Assembly (NCBI GenBank): GCA_964631605.1
Contig: CAZVYG010000079.1
Location: forward strand, 1-23,101
Reading direction: 5' to 3'
DNA from: JARKQH01 sp964631605
GTDB taxonomy: Bacteria > Verrucomicrobiota > Verrucomicrobiia > Limisphaerales > UBA8199
Length of the DNA: 23,101 nt
Shown here: piece after piece, positions 15,641 through 22,945 of the stretch
How positions within the stretch are numbered: position 1 is the first letter of the stretch
Layout: each line of letters starts with the position of its first letter
Position numbers and translations under genes: made by a program
Notes under the pieces: model-generated
Told to the model about the DNA's origin: nothing
Databases searched by the model: none
The model's input: the letters and a program-made list of their open reading frames with translations, nothing else

Positions 15641-15691
15641 CTCGCCTCGGCGAGGCCTCCGGGTTGGAAGCCGGGGCGGGAACAGGCTTCC
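15641..15691. repeat. Two adjacent stem-loops, possible REP-like element
   Basis: CTCGCC/GGCGAG (15641-15646 with 15649-15654) forms a compact hairpin. GGAAGCC/GGCTTCC (15666-15672 with 15685-15691) forms a second one 11 bases later. Paired GC-rich hairpins in an intergenic gap are the usual build of bacterial REP/BIME-type repeats; no second copy exists in the window, so the repeat nature is unproven. Confidence 0.3.
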
Positions 15692-15744
15692 GCCGCCGCA
15701 GGGGTTTGCCTTATCCTCACCCTGGTCTGGTTCCGGACCGTGCC

Positions 15745-16503
15745 ATGCCGCCGACACGCGATTTGTTTGAGATCATTGCCGAAGACGAAGACCTGCTGGT
15801 CGTCAACAAGCCTGCGGGGCTGGTCTGTCATCCCACCAAGACCGACGAATACTCCAGCCTCGTCAGCCGGGCGCGTCTCTATCTCGGGCCCGAGTCCCAT
15901 CCGCAATTGGTCAACCGCCTCGACCGCGAAACCAGTGGCGTCACGGTCATCGCCAAGCATGCCGAGGCCGCCCGCCAGGCGCGCCGCCTCTGGGAACGAC
16001 GCGAGGTTCGCAAAACCTACTGGGCGATTGTCCACGGGCACCTCCCCGCCGATCGCGGCAGCATTGACCTCCCGCTCGGAAAAGATGAGCGCAGCCGCGT
16101 GGCCATCAAGGATTGTGTCCGACCGGATGGAGCCCCAGCCGACACGGAATATCGCGTGATCAAGCGATTCTCCAGGGAACTATTCCCCGCCGAAGCCGTC
16201 CCCGCAGCGAGCCAGGACTTCACCCTCCTGGAAGTCACACCCCGAACCGGACGCAAGCACCAGATTCGTATTCACCTCGCTCACCTGGGCCACCCGATTG
16301 TCGGCGACAAACTCTATGGCGGGGACGAAGACCACTACCTTGCTTTGGTGGAAAACCGTCTGACCCCGCAGCAACGGGCCCGGCTCATCCTCCCGCATCA
16401 CGCCCTGCACGCCGTCGAAATCGCGTTTGTCTGGCGCGGCCAGGACCGTGTTTTTCATGCCCGGCCGGAAAGCTGGTTTGGCGGGTTCGCCGGCGTCGAG
16501 TGA
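15745..16503 (+). CDS. RluA-family RNA pseudouridine synthase
   Basis: A 252-residue protein starting at ATG 15745; the 44 codons upstream in frame are low-complexity Arg/Pro/Gly and cross the hairpins, so they are excluded. RluA-type enzymes isomerise uridine to pseudouridine in rRNA or tRNA. The opening DEDLLVVNKPAGLVCHPT (14-31), the catalytic NRLDRETSGV (57-66, Asp60), KTYWAIVHGHL, and TPRTGRKHQIRIHLAHLGHPIVGDKLYGG are all family signatures. There is no S4 RNA-binding domain at the N-terminus, which points to an RluA/TruC-like subtype rather than RluC/RluD. The target uridine cannot be told from sequence. It converges on aroC, with 22 bases between the stops. Confidence 0.93.
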   Translation: MPPTRDLFEIIAEDEDLLVVNKPAGLVCHPTKTDEYSSLVSRARLYLGPESHPQLVNRLDRETSGVTVIAKHAEAARQARRLWERREVRKTYWAIVHGHLPADRGSIDLPLGKDERSRVAIKDCVRPDGAPADTEYRVIKRFSRELFPAEAVPAASQDFTLLEVTPRTGRKHQIRIHLAHLGHPIVGDKLYGGDEDHYLALVENRLTPQQRARLILPHHALHAVEIAFVWRGQDRVFHARPESWFGGFAGVE

Positions 16504-16525
16504 CCGCCGCGGCCGCCGCGCGCCC

Positions 16526-17605
16526 TCAGCCGCACTGGGCCTTGTGGCGCAGCGCGTGGTCCACCAGCACCAGCGCCGTCATCGCCTCAACGATCGGCAC
16601 CGCCCGCGGCAGGACGCACGGATCGTGCCGTCCCCGCCCGCGCAGCGTCGTGTTGTGATAATGCACATCCACCGTCTTTTGCTCGTGCATGACGGTGGCA
16701 ACCGGCTTGAAGGCCACCCGAAAGTAAATCGTCTCGCCATTGGAAATGCCGCCCTGGATGCCGCCCGAATGGTTGGTCGTCGTATAAACCTTGCCGCGCC
16801 GCGCGCGGAACGGATCGTTGTGCTCGCGCCCGGTCATCGTCACACAGTTGAACCCGGACCCGATGTCAAAACCCTTCGCCGCCGGCAGGCTGAGCATGGC
16901 CTTGGCCAGGTCGGCTTCCAATCGGTCGAAAACCGGCTCGCCCCAACCCGGCGGCACGCCTCGCGCAACTCCCTCCACAATGCCGCCCACCGTGTCGCCC
17001 TGCCGCCGGGTGCGTTCGATCAGCCGGATCATTTTCTCCGCCGCAACCGGATCGGGACAGCGCACGATGTTGGATTCGACCTGGGCCGGGGTGACGGTTT
17101 GGGGATCGGCGTCGGCGACGATGCGGTGGGTTTGCTTGACATAAGCCAGGACCTCGACGCCAAAAGTCTCGCGGAGAATCTTCTTCGCGATGGCTCCGGC
17201 GGCCACCCGTCCGATCGTTTCCCGCGCGCTGGTCCGCCCCCCTCCCTCCCAGTTGCGAATGCCGTACTTGGCCTGGTAGGTGTAATCCGCGTGCGAGGGG
17301 CGAAATTTGGTCGCCATTTCATGATAAGCCTCCGGCCGGGCATCCTGGTTCCTCACCAGCATGCAGATGGGCGTCCCAAGGGTCCGCCCCTGGAACAGGC
17401 CCGAGAGAATCTGCAGGGTGTCGGGTTCCCTGCGCGGCGTCACAATGGCCGATTGCCCGGGCCGCCGGCGGTCCAGCTCGGGCTGGATGTCACCCTCTGA
17501 CAGCTTCACTCGCGGCGGGCAGCCGTCCACCACCACCCCCACGGCGCCGCCGTGGGATTCGCCCCAGGTGGTGACTCGAAACAGATGTCCGAAGGTGTTT
17601 GCCAT
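16526..17605 (-). CDS. aroC: Chorismate synthase
   Basis: Chorismate synthase makes chorismate from 5-enolpyruvylshikimate 3-phosphate with reduced FMN, the last step of the shikimate pathway. The 359-residue length is normal when started at ATG 17605 (MANTFGHLFRVTTWGESHG); an ATG six codons upstream is unlikely. All three signature regions are present: GESHGG (15-20), the ELDRRRPGQS flavin/phosphate region and FRPSHADYTYQAKYG followed by GGGRTSARET, with a C-terminal SGGIQGGISNGE. The enzyme looks complete. No other aromatic-pathway gene is in the window. It is divergent from ispH, with 81 bases between the two start codons. Confidence 0.98.
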   Translation of the reverse strand: MANTFGHLFRVTTWGESHGGAVGVVVDGCPPRVKLSEGDIQPELDRRRPGQSAIVTPRREPDTLQILSGLFQGRTLGTPICMLVRNQDARPEAYHEMATKFRPSHADYTYQAKYGIRNWEGGGRTSARETIGRVAAGAIAKKILRETFGVEVLAYVKQTHRIVADADPQTVTPAQVESNIVRCPDPVAAEKMIRLIERTRRQGDTVGGIVEGVARGVPPGWGEPVFDRLEADLAKAMLSLPAAKGFDIGSGFNCVTMTGREHNDPFRARRGKVYTTTNHSGGIQGGISNGETIYFRVAFKPVATVMHEQKTVDVHYHNTTLRGRGRHDPCVLPRAVPIVEAMTALVLVDHALRHKAQCG

Positions 17606-17686
17606 GGAACCAAGGTGCGGCAAAAGGCGCCGGCGGGCAAGCCGGATGAGGCTGGACGGGGTCGGAGACCGTGTTAAACTGAGGTT

Positions 17687-18913
17687 ATGTCAACCGAACC
17701 AGCTTTGGCGCGGCAAAAGGTGAATTTGCGCCGGCCCGACATCATGGCCGCGGTGCAGGCCCAGGTTTTGTCGCATTATCGCAGCGAACTGGTCGAACAA
17801 ATCCGCGCCAGCGGCCATATTCTTTCGGCCGGCGAACTGACCATTCGCCTGGCCAAGGAGTTCGGCTTTTGCTACGGCGTCGAGCGCGCCATAGACCTGG
17901 CCTACGCCGCCCGCCGCGCTTATCCCGAACGGCGCATCTTCCTCCTTGGCGAAATCATTCACAACCCCGATGTCAACGACCAGATCCGACGCCTCGGCAT
18001 CGTCACCATCTCCGGCAAACCCTCCGAGGAGGAAATCAGCAGCCTCGGCCCCGACGACATCGTCATCATCCCCGCCTTCGGAACCGAGGTCGGCACCCGG
18101 CGCCGGCTCGAGGAAAAGGGGTGCCTGTTCGTGGATACCACCTGCGGGGACGTCATGAGCGTCTGGAAACGGGTCCGGCAGTATTCCCGCGAATCGGTCA
18201 CCAGCATCATTCATGGGAAAGCCTGGCATGAGGAAACCATGGCCACCAGCTCGCAGGCCCGCGCCAGCGGCAACGGCCATTACCTGGTCGTTTACAACCT
18301 CGAGGAGACCGATTATGTCTGCCGTTACATCGAACACGGCGGCAACAAGCAGGAGTTTCTCGAAAAGTTCAAGGGCGCCTACTCGGCCGGATTCGACCCC
18401 GACCTGCACCTGGAAGCCGTTGGCGTTGCCAACCAGACCACCATGCTCCGCGGCGAAACCGAGGAGGTCCAGCGCCGGCTCCGCGCCGCCATGGCCCGGC
18501 GTTACGGCGACGCCGAGCTCGGACGCCACTTCCGCTTTTTTGACACCATTTGCGGAGCGACGCAGGACCGGCAGGATGCCCTCGAGAAATTGCTCCGCGA
18601 ACCCCTGGACCTGCTGATTGTCATCGGCGGCTACAACTCCTCCAACACCTCCCATCTCGCTGAAATGGGCGAAGCCAAGCTGCCCACCTATTTCATCAAG
18701 AACGCCTCCAAAATGGAGTCGGCGGACTTGATTCGTCACTACAACCAACACGAACACCGGGAGATCGAAACGCGCGGCTGGCTGCCCTCGGGCCGGGTCA
18801 CCGTCGGCATCACCGCCGGCGCTTCCTGTCCCAATAACCTCATCGAAGACACCATCCGCCGCCTGCTCGAGCTGCGCGGCATTTCGGTGCAGGAAGTGCT
18901 GCGGGGAGCCTGA
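17687..18913 (+). CDS. ispH: 4-hydroxy-3-methylbut-2-enyl diphosphate reductase, long (cyanobacterial/plant-type) form
   Basis: IspH (LytB) is the iron-sulfur enzyme that ends the MEP isoprenoid pathway, giving IPP and DMAPP from HMBPP. The three [4Fe-4S] cysteines are visible: Cys62 in GFCYGVERA, Cys153 in DTTCGDVMSVW and Cys289 in DTICGATQDRQ. Other conserved parts are GEIIHNPDV (His92), HGKAWHEET (176-184) and GGYNSSNTSHL (314-324). At 408 residues it is about 90 longer than the E. coli type, with an N-terminal extension (about 1-50) and internal insertions such as the one around 196-240; this matches the long form of cyanobacteria and plant plastids. A GAGG (17681-17684) lies two bases before the start ATG. 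It is followed by dgt four bases after its stop, probably an operon. Confidence 0.97.
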   Translation: MSTEPALARQKVNLRRPDIMAAVQAQVLSHYRSELVEQIRASGHILSAGELTIRLAKEFGFCYGVERAIDLAYAARRAYPERRIFLLGEIIHNPDVNDQIRRLGIVTISGKPSEEEISSLGPDDIVIIPAFGTEVGTRRRLEEKGCLFVDTTCGDVMSVWKRVRQYSRESVTSIIHGKAWHEETMATSSQARASGNGHYLVVYNLEETDYVCRYIEHGGNKQEFLEKFKGAYSAGFDPDLHLEAVGVANQTTMLRGETEEVQRRLRAAMARRYGDAELGRHFRFFDTICGATQDRQDALEKLLREPLDLLIVIGGYNSSNTSHLAEMGEAKLPTYFIKNASKMESADLIRHYNQHEHREIETRGWLPSGRVTVGITAGASCPNNLIEDTIRRLLELRGISVQEVLRGA

Positions 18914-18917
18914 GCCT

Positions 18918-20066
18918 GTGGCGCGCACCCGGCTGGAACTCGAGGAGCTGGAACGGCTCAACCTCGCCCCCTGGGCCCAGCTCAGCGCCGAAACGCGCGG
19001 ACGGGTCCACCCCGAGCCCCCAGCCCCCTGGCGCACCGAATACCAGCGCGACCGCGATCGCGTGATCCATTCCCGCGCCTTTCGCCGCCTCGAATATAAA
19101 ACCCAGGTCTTTCTCAACGGCTCCGGGGATCACTTCCGCACCCGGCTCACTCACACCATGGAGGTGGCTGCCATCTCGCGCAACATCGCCCGCGCCCTCC
19201 GCCTGAACGAGGACCTGGCTGAAACCATCGCCCTGGCCCATGACCTCGGTCACCCCCCCTTCGGCCACAAGGGCGAAGCGGTTCTCAACCGCCTGATGAG
19301 GCATCACGGCGGCTTCGAGCACAACCGCCAGAGCCTGCGCATTGTCGAAACCCTCGAGCAGAAGTATCCCCGCTTCGAGGGGCTTAATCTTACCTGGGAA
19401 ACCCGCGAAGGCCTGATGAAGCATGTCCACGGCAACCTTGTCCCGGGCAAACGCGGGCGGTTCCGCGCCCGGTGTCCCTCGCTCGAGGCGCAGGTGGCGA
19501 ATCTGTCGGACGAAATCGCTTACTACAACCATGACTTGGATGACGGCTTGGAATCGGGGTTGCTGTCCGAAAAGCAGTTGGATGACCAAGTGCCGATCTG
19601 GCGCCTGGCTCGGCGGCAGGTGGAACGCCAATACGGCCGCCTGGCCGCTGAATGCCGCCGCTATTTCATCATCCGTTGCCTCATTGACATGCAGGTCACC
19701 GACGTCGTCAAACACACCGAGGCCCTGATCGCCCGGTCGGGCGTCCAAAGCGCCGATGAGGTCAGACGCCAGGCCCGCCCCCTCGTCCAATACAGCCCGC
19801 CACGCCGCCAGCAAAACCTCGCGTTGCGCCGCTTCCTCTATCGCAACCTGTATTACAACCCCGTGGTCAATGAACCGCACCTCCGGGCCCGGCGGGTTTT
19901 GCAGGAGCTCTTCGCCTTCTACCTCGAACACCCGCACGAGCTGGGCGCCGCCGCTCGCCGACGGGCCCGCCGGGACGGCCGGGAGCGGGCGCTATGCGAT
20001 TACCTTGCAGGCATGACCGACCGTTACGCCCTCCTCGAGCACCAACGCCTTCTCCAACCTGCTTGA
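18918..20066 (+). CDS. dgt: dGTP triphosphohydrolase-like HD-domain protein
   Basis: A 382-residue protein that hydrolyses dNTPs (dGTP in the E. coli enzyme) to the nucleoside and triphosphate. The start is GTG 18918, four bases after the ispH stop, with GGGGAG (18902-18907) in the end of ispH as a possible ribosome site. Family motifs are YQRDRDRVIHSRAFRRLEYKTQVF (42-65), TRLTHTMEVAAISRNIAR (75-92, first metal His79) and ALAHDLGHPPFGHKGE (105-120, the HD pair His108-Asp109). Later EIAYYNHDLDDGLESGLL carries the further metal-site Asp. The length and the HD motif fit the shorter type-2 dGTPase-like group; preference for dGTP is not provable from sequence. An RM relic begins ten bases downstream. 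Confidence 0.94.
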   Translation: MARTRLELEELERLNLAPWAQLSAETRGRVHPEPPAPWRTEYQRDRDRVIHSRAFRRLEYKTQVFLNGSGDHFRTRLTHTMEVAAISRNIARALRLNEDLAETIALAHDLGHPPFGHKGEAVLNRLMRHHGGFEHNRQSLRIVETLEQKYPRFEGLNLTWETREGLMKHVHGNLVPGKRGRFRARCPSLEAQVANLSDEIAYYNHDLDDGLESGLLSEKQLDDQVPIWRLARRQVERQYGRLAAECRRYFIIRCLIDMQVTDVVKHTEALIARSGVQSADEVRRQARPLVQYSPPRRQQNLALRRFLYRNLYYNPVVNEPHLRARRVLQELFAFYLEHPHELGAAARRRARRDGRERALCDYLAGMTDRYALLEHQRLLQPA

Positions 20067-20076
20067 GCCGCGGACA

Positions 20077-20208
20077 ATGGCTGTTGAGAAGGACCACGTT
20101 GTCCTCGGCCTGATCTTCCTCAACTTCCGCAAATACATCCCAGACGCCCTCGGGAAGTATCGCGCCCGGCTCAAAACGGATCGCGCCCGGGGAGCCGACC
20201 CTGGAGAC
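20077..20208 (+). pseudogene. Relic of a type I restriction-modification methyltransferase subunit (HsdM N-terminal segment)
   Basis: Between dgt and gatB an open stretch reads [14 protein letters not shown], then NFRKYIPDALGKYRARL, and reaches GADPGD about 44 codons in. HsdM proteins near their N-terminus carry, in the same order, a run like [21 protein letters not shown], then a charged helix and GADPEDPDEY. The match in order and spacing, apart from a three-residue NFR insertion, is unlikely by chance. The rest of HsdM (the methyltransferase domain with its NPPF motif) and any HsdS or HsdR are absent; the frame merely runs on into antisense gatB sequence. It is therefore a truncated remnant, not a working gene. 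The identification is by eye. Confidence 0.55.
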
Positions 20209-20245
20209 TTCCTCCGCCAGCCGCCAGGCGGGTGCCTTCCTCCCC

Positions 20246-21670
20246 CTAACCTCTCAGTTTGCGTTCCAGGATTTGACCGGCGAGGGCGGGGTTGGCCTTG
20301 CCTTTGCTCAGTTTCATCACCTGCCCCTTGAGGAAGTTGAGCGCGGCGGCCTTGCCGGCCTTGTAGTCGGCGACGGGACCGGGATTGGCGGCGATGGCCT
20401 GGTCGCACAAGGCTTCAATGGCGGCCGAGTCGCTGACCTGGGCCAGGCCTTTCCTGTCCACAATGGCGGCGGGGGATTCGCCGGAGGCGAACATTTCCGC
20501 AAAGACCTCTTGGGCTATCTTGGTGCTGATTCTGCCGGAGTCCACGAGGTCAATGAGCTCGAGAATGGCAGTGGGTGGAAACCTGAGGTCAGCCAGGCCG
20601 GTCTGGGTTTCAGCCATCTTGGCGCGCAGATTGTTTATCACCCAGTTGGCCACGGCCTTCGGGTTTTTGGCGCGGCCGGCGATGGATTCAAAGTAATGCC
20701 CGAGCGGGACATCCCAGACAAACGTCTGGGCGTCGGCGGCGGGCAGTTGATAGTCCCGCATGAGGCGTTGTTTCCGGGCGAGGGGCAATTCGACGACGCG
20801 GGAGGCGACTTCGGCCAGCCACGCCGCGGACGGCTCGAAGGGCATCAGGTCGGGTTCGGGAAAATACCGGTAATCGTGGGCATGTTCCTTCGAACGCATT
20901 TCCTCGGTGACCCCGGTGGCGTCGTCCCAGCGGCGGGTGGATTGGTGGAGCTGGCCGCCGCGGCGCAGGACCTCGATCTGGCGCGGGATTTCGTACTCGA
21001 GCGCGCGCCGCACCCCGCTGAAGCTGTTCATGTTCTTGATTTCGATTTTGGCCCCGAGCTGGGACGCGCCTTTGGGCCGGACGCTGACGTTGACGTCGCA
21101 CCGCACCATGCCTTTCTCCATGTCGCAATCGCTCACTCCCCCGTAAACCAGAATGTCTTTCAGCGCGTTGAGATATTCATACGCCATGTCGGCGCTGGTG
21201 ATGTCCGGCTCGGACACGATTTCCAGCAGCGGCACACCGGCGCGGTTGAAGTCCACCCCGCTGTTCCGTTCGAAGTGGAAGCTCTTGCCGACGTCTTCCT
21301 CGAGGTGGGCGCGGGTCAGACGAACGCGCCGGATCGAGCCCTGAAATTCGAAGTCCACATACCCGCCGGAGGTGGATGGCAGGTCATATTGGGTGACCTG
21401 GTAATTCTTGGGCATGTCGGGATAGAAATAGTTCTTCCGGTCGAACTTGGCTCGGGACGCGATGGTGCAGTTGAGCAGCAGGCCGGTCAGGGCGGTGAGC
21501 CGAAGGGCCTCTTCGTTCGCAACGGGGAGCACGCCGGGCAGGCCCAGGCACACGGGGCACACGTTGGTGTTGGGCGGGGCGCCAAACTGGTTGGGGCAGC
21601 CACACCACATCTTCGAGCGCGTCTTGAGCTGGACGTGGGTTTCGAGACCGATGACCGCTTCGTATTCCAT
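20246..21670 (-). CDS. gatB: Aspartyl/glutamyl-tRNA(Asn/Gln) amidotransferase subunit B
   Basis: GatB is the kinase/tRNA-binding subunit of GatCAB, which converts Glu-tRNA(Gln) or Asp-tRNA(Asn) to the amidated forms. The 474-residue length is normal. The N-terminus reads YEAVIGLETHVQL. A zinc-type cysteine set follows (Cys23 and Cys25 in CGCPN, Cys38 and Cys41 in CPVC), then LGLPGVLPV, the strongly conserved KNYFYPDMPKNYQVTQYD, the nucleotide region EIVSEPDI, the EIKNMNSF motif and DYRYFPEPDLMP. The C-terminal YqeY-like tail ends with AALNFLKGQVMKLSKGKANP, so the gene is complete. gatA and gatC are not in the window. It begins 42 bases after the stop of the S1/P1-type gene on the same strand and could be in one transcript with it. 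Confidence 0.98.
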   Translation of the reverse strand: MEYEAVIGLETHVQLKTRSKMWCGCPNQFGAPPNTNVCPVCLGLPGVLPVANEEALRLTALTGLLLNCTIASRAKFDRKNYFYPDMPKNYQVTQYDLPSTSGGYVDFEFQGSIRRVRLTRAHLEEDVGKSFHFERNSGVDFNRAGVPLLEIVSEPDITSADMAYEYLNALKDILVYGGVSDCDMEKGMVRCDVNVSVRPKGASQLGAKIEIKNMNSFSGVRRALEYEIPRQIEVLRRGGQLHQSTRRWDDATGVTEEMRSKEHAHDYRYFPEPDLMPFEPSAAWLAEVASRVVELPLARKQRLMRDYQLPAADAQTFVWDVPLGHYFESIAGRAKNPKAVANWVINNLRAKMAETQTGLADLRFPPTAILELIDLVDSGRISTKIAQEVFAEMFASGESPAAIVDRKGLAQVSDSAAIEALCDQAIAANPGPVADYKAGKAAALNFLKGQVMKLSKGKANPALAGQILERKLRG

Positions 21671-21712
21671 AACGGGCAGGAGGGATTGGGATCGAGGCCG
21701 GAGGTTCGAGGG

Positions 21713-22945
21713 TTAGGGCGTTGGGGTGAGGGCCTTCGCCGTTTGCGCCACGGAGGGCAGGGGAGGGTCCGGAATTCCGATCGGTTGCGCGCCGGTGCCG
21801 GCGCTCGAAGGGGCAGGGGGGGCGGGGCGGACAAAAATGTCCGCGCTCCGAGACGCGGATGGGTGTTGCTGAGGGGGGGAATGGGGTGAAGGGGTTTGCG
21901 CCTGCTGCGGCCTGGCTTTGCGCTTGGCCAGCTCGCCTTTGAGGAATTTGTCGGGCGGGGCTTGCTGCCAGGCGGAGAACCAAAGGTCGCCGAGTAACTG
22001 GGCGGACTTGACCAGTTGGTTTTCGAGGAACGCCCTGCCCTCGAGCCCTTTTGGGCCGACCCCGGAGAACGCGCCCGCTTTCTCCATCTGATAGAGCGGC
22101 TCGACCAGCCGGTGTTGTTCGACCAGGAACGCCACACAAGCCTGGAACATTTCCTCGGGCCGGGCGGCGCGGTCCTTGAGGGTGACAAGCTGGGCGGGGC
22201 GAAGGGCAGGGCGGAGCTGGGCGAGGTCGGGGCCGCCGACTTTTTCGAAGTAACCGCCGTCAATCCAGGCGTGGATACCCCGGCTGGTGGAATAGCCGTT
22301 GGGATTATCGCCAACCCACCCGTGGTGATGCCTGGTGCTGTGCAGCGGCTGGCTGGCATCACCCGCGAGATGTCCCATAACCCCCATGATATATATGATG
22401 TTGGCCTGCGCGTTGGCGATTTCCTCGGAGGTGCCGCCGTCCTCCTCGAAGGCCTTGAGGTAAGAGAAGGCGGACTTCAGCTTGCCGTAATACTCGGTCA
22501 GGCCCCAGGGCAGCATCCCGACCAGTTGCCGGGTATGGTCGGCGTCCTGGCCCGGCTCCGGCGCCGGGAATTGAGCGGGATTGGCCTTTCTTGCCAAGGC
22601 CAGGTGGGCGACGAAATCGTAGCGAAACACGGGCAGCGACTCGGGCGTCAGACCGTAGAGTTCGAGTTCCTCGACGTCGAGGTAATGATCCGGGCCGTTG
22701 AAATGCTTCAGGGCGAGGTCGGGGGTGTTGCGCCAGCGGTCGGGCTCGCCGGAGAGAAACGCGATGCGTTCCTCGGCGGCGGGTGTCCGGATGAAACGCG
22801 GGAACGTCGCGGGCAGGGACTGCAGCGCCAGTTGGTTGACGATTCGGTGGGCCGCATAGTCCCACGCCCAGGCAGGCATCGTGCCGAGGCACAGGGCCGT
22901 CAGCCCGGCCGCCACGCCCCAAAAAAATCTGAATTGGTGCAGCAT
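21713..22945 (-). CDS. Secreted S1/P1-type zinc hydrolase (nuclease/phospholipase C fold) with Pro-rich tail
   Basis: A 410-residue exported protein. A signal peptide (1-27) ends in AWA, so the mature protein would begin with Trp28. In P1 nuclease the N-terminal Trp1 and His6 bind zinc; here Trp28 and His33 keep that spacing. His87 (in DHYLDVE) fits ligand 60, and His192, Asp196, His202, His225 and Asp229 (GHLAGDASQPLH and HAWID) keep exactly the 4-6-23-4 spacing of P1 ligands His116 to Asp153. The trinuclear zinc site therefore looks intact; Asp69 is a candidate for the remaining ligand. Substrates in this superfamily are single-stranded nucleic acids, 3'-nucleotides or phospholipids, and which applies here cannot be told. 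The last 65 residues or so are Pro/Ser/Gln-rich and contain a palindromic repeat. The gene lies just upstream of gatB. Confidence 0.88.
   Translation of the reverse strand: MLHQFRFFWGVAAGLTALCLGTMPAWAWDYAAHRIVNQLALQSLPATFPRFIRTPAAEERIAFLSGEPDRWRNTPDLALKHFNGPDHYLDVEELELYGLTPESLPVFRYDFVAHLALARKANPAQFPAPEPGQDADHTRQLVGMLPWGLTEYYGKLKSAFSYLKAFEEDGGTSEEIANAQANIIYIMGVMGHLAGDASQPLHSTRHHHGWVGDNPNGYSTSRGIHAWIDGGYFEKVGGPDLAQLRPALRPAQLVTLKDRAARPEEMFQACVAFLVEQHRLVEPLYQMEKAGAFSGVGPKGLEGRAFLENQLVKSAQLLGDLWFSAWQQAPPDKFLKGELAKRKARPQQAQTPSPHSPPQQHPSASRSADIFVRPAPPAPSSAGTGAQPIGIPDPPLPSVAQTAKALTPTP
21827..21858. repeat. Double palindrome (REP-like) within the 3' coding end of the S1/P1-type gene
   Basis: GCGGACA (21827-21833) pairs with TGTCCGC (21838-21844) across AAAA. 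The overlapping CCGCG (21841-21845) pairs with CGCGG (21854-21858), so two alternative hairpins share an arm. In the gene's own frame the repeat encodes SADIFVRPAPP, and on the other strand GADKNVRAPRRG. I recall such peptides recurring in predicted Verrucomicrobia proteins, which suggests a dispersed repeat; only this copy was noticed in the window. Confidence 0.5.

Larger units (their letters stand above)
15462..15744. promoter_or_regulatory. Divergent intergenic region between the MFS and RluA-type genes
   Basis: A 283-base gap that must carry promoters for both divergent units. The part nearest the MFS gene contains an A/T-richer patch (about 15490-15530), suited to a promoter of the leftward unit, although no consensus -35/-10 pair is clear. 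The part nearest the rightward gene is GC-rich and contains two stem-loops (15641-15691). No gene was recognised. Confidence 0.5.

Noticed and set aside
16508..16520. CGCGG/CCGCG stem in the 22-base gap between the RluA-type gene and aroC
   Set aside because: It is short, lies in extremely GC-rich sequence and has no T-tract, so a terminator cannot be supported.
17690..19117. A 475-codon minus-strand frame across ispH and the start of dgt
   Set aside because: It spans two well-conserved plus-strand genes and has no recognisable domain.
20159..20190. Direct repeat ATCGCGCCCGG (20159-20169 and 20180-20190)
   Set aside because: Two 11-base copies 10 bases apart in GC-rich sequence within the HsdM-like relic; too little to call an attachment site or repeat array.
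20273..21889. A 538-codon open frame on the plus strand, antisense to gatB
   Set aside because: The translation is Gly/Val/His-rich without a known domain and mirrors gatB, whose conserved motifs are all on the minus strand.
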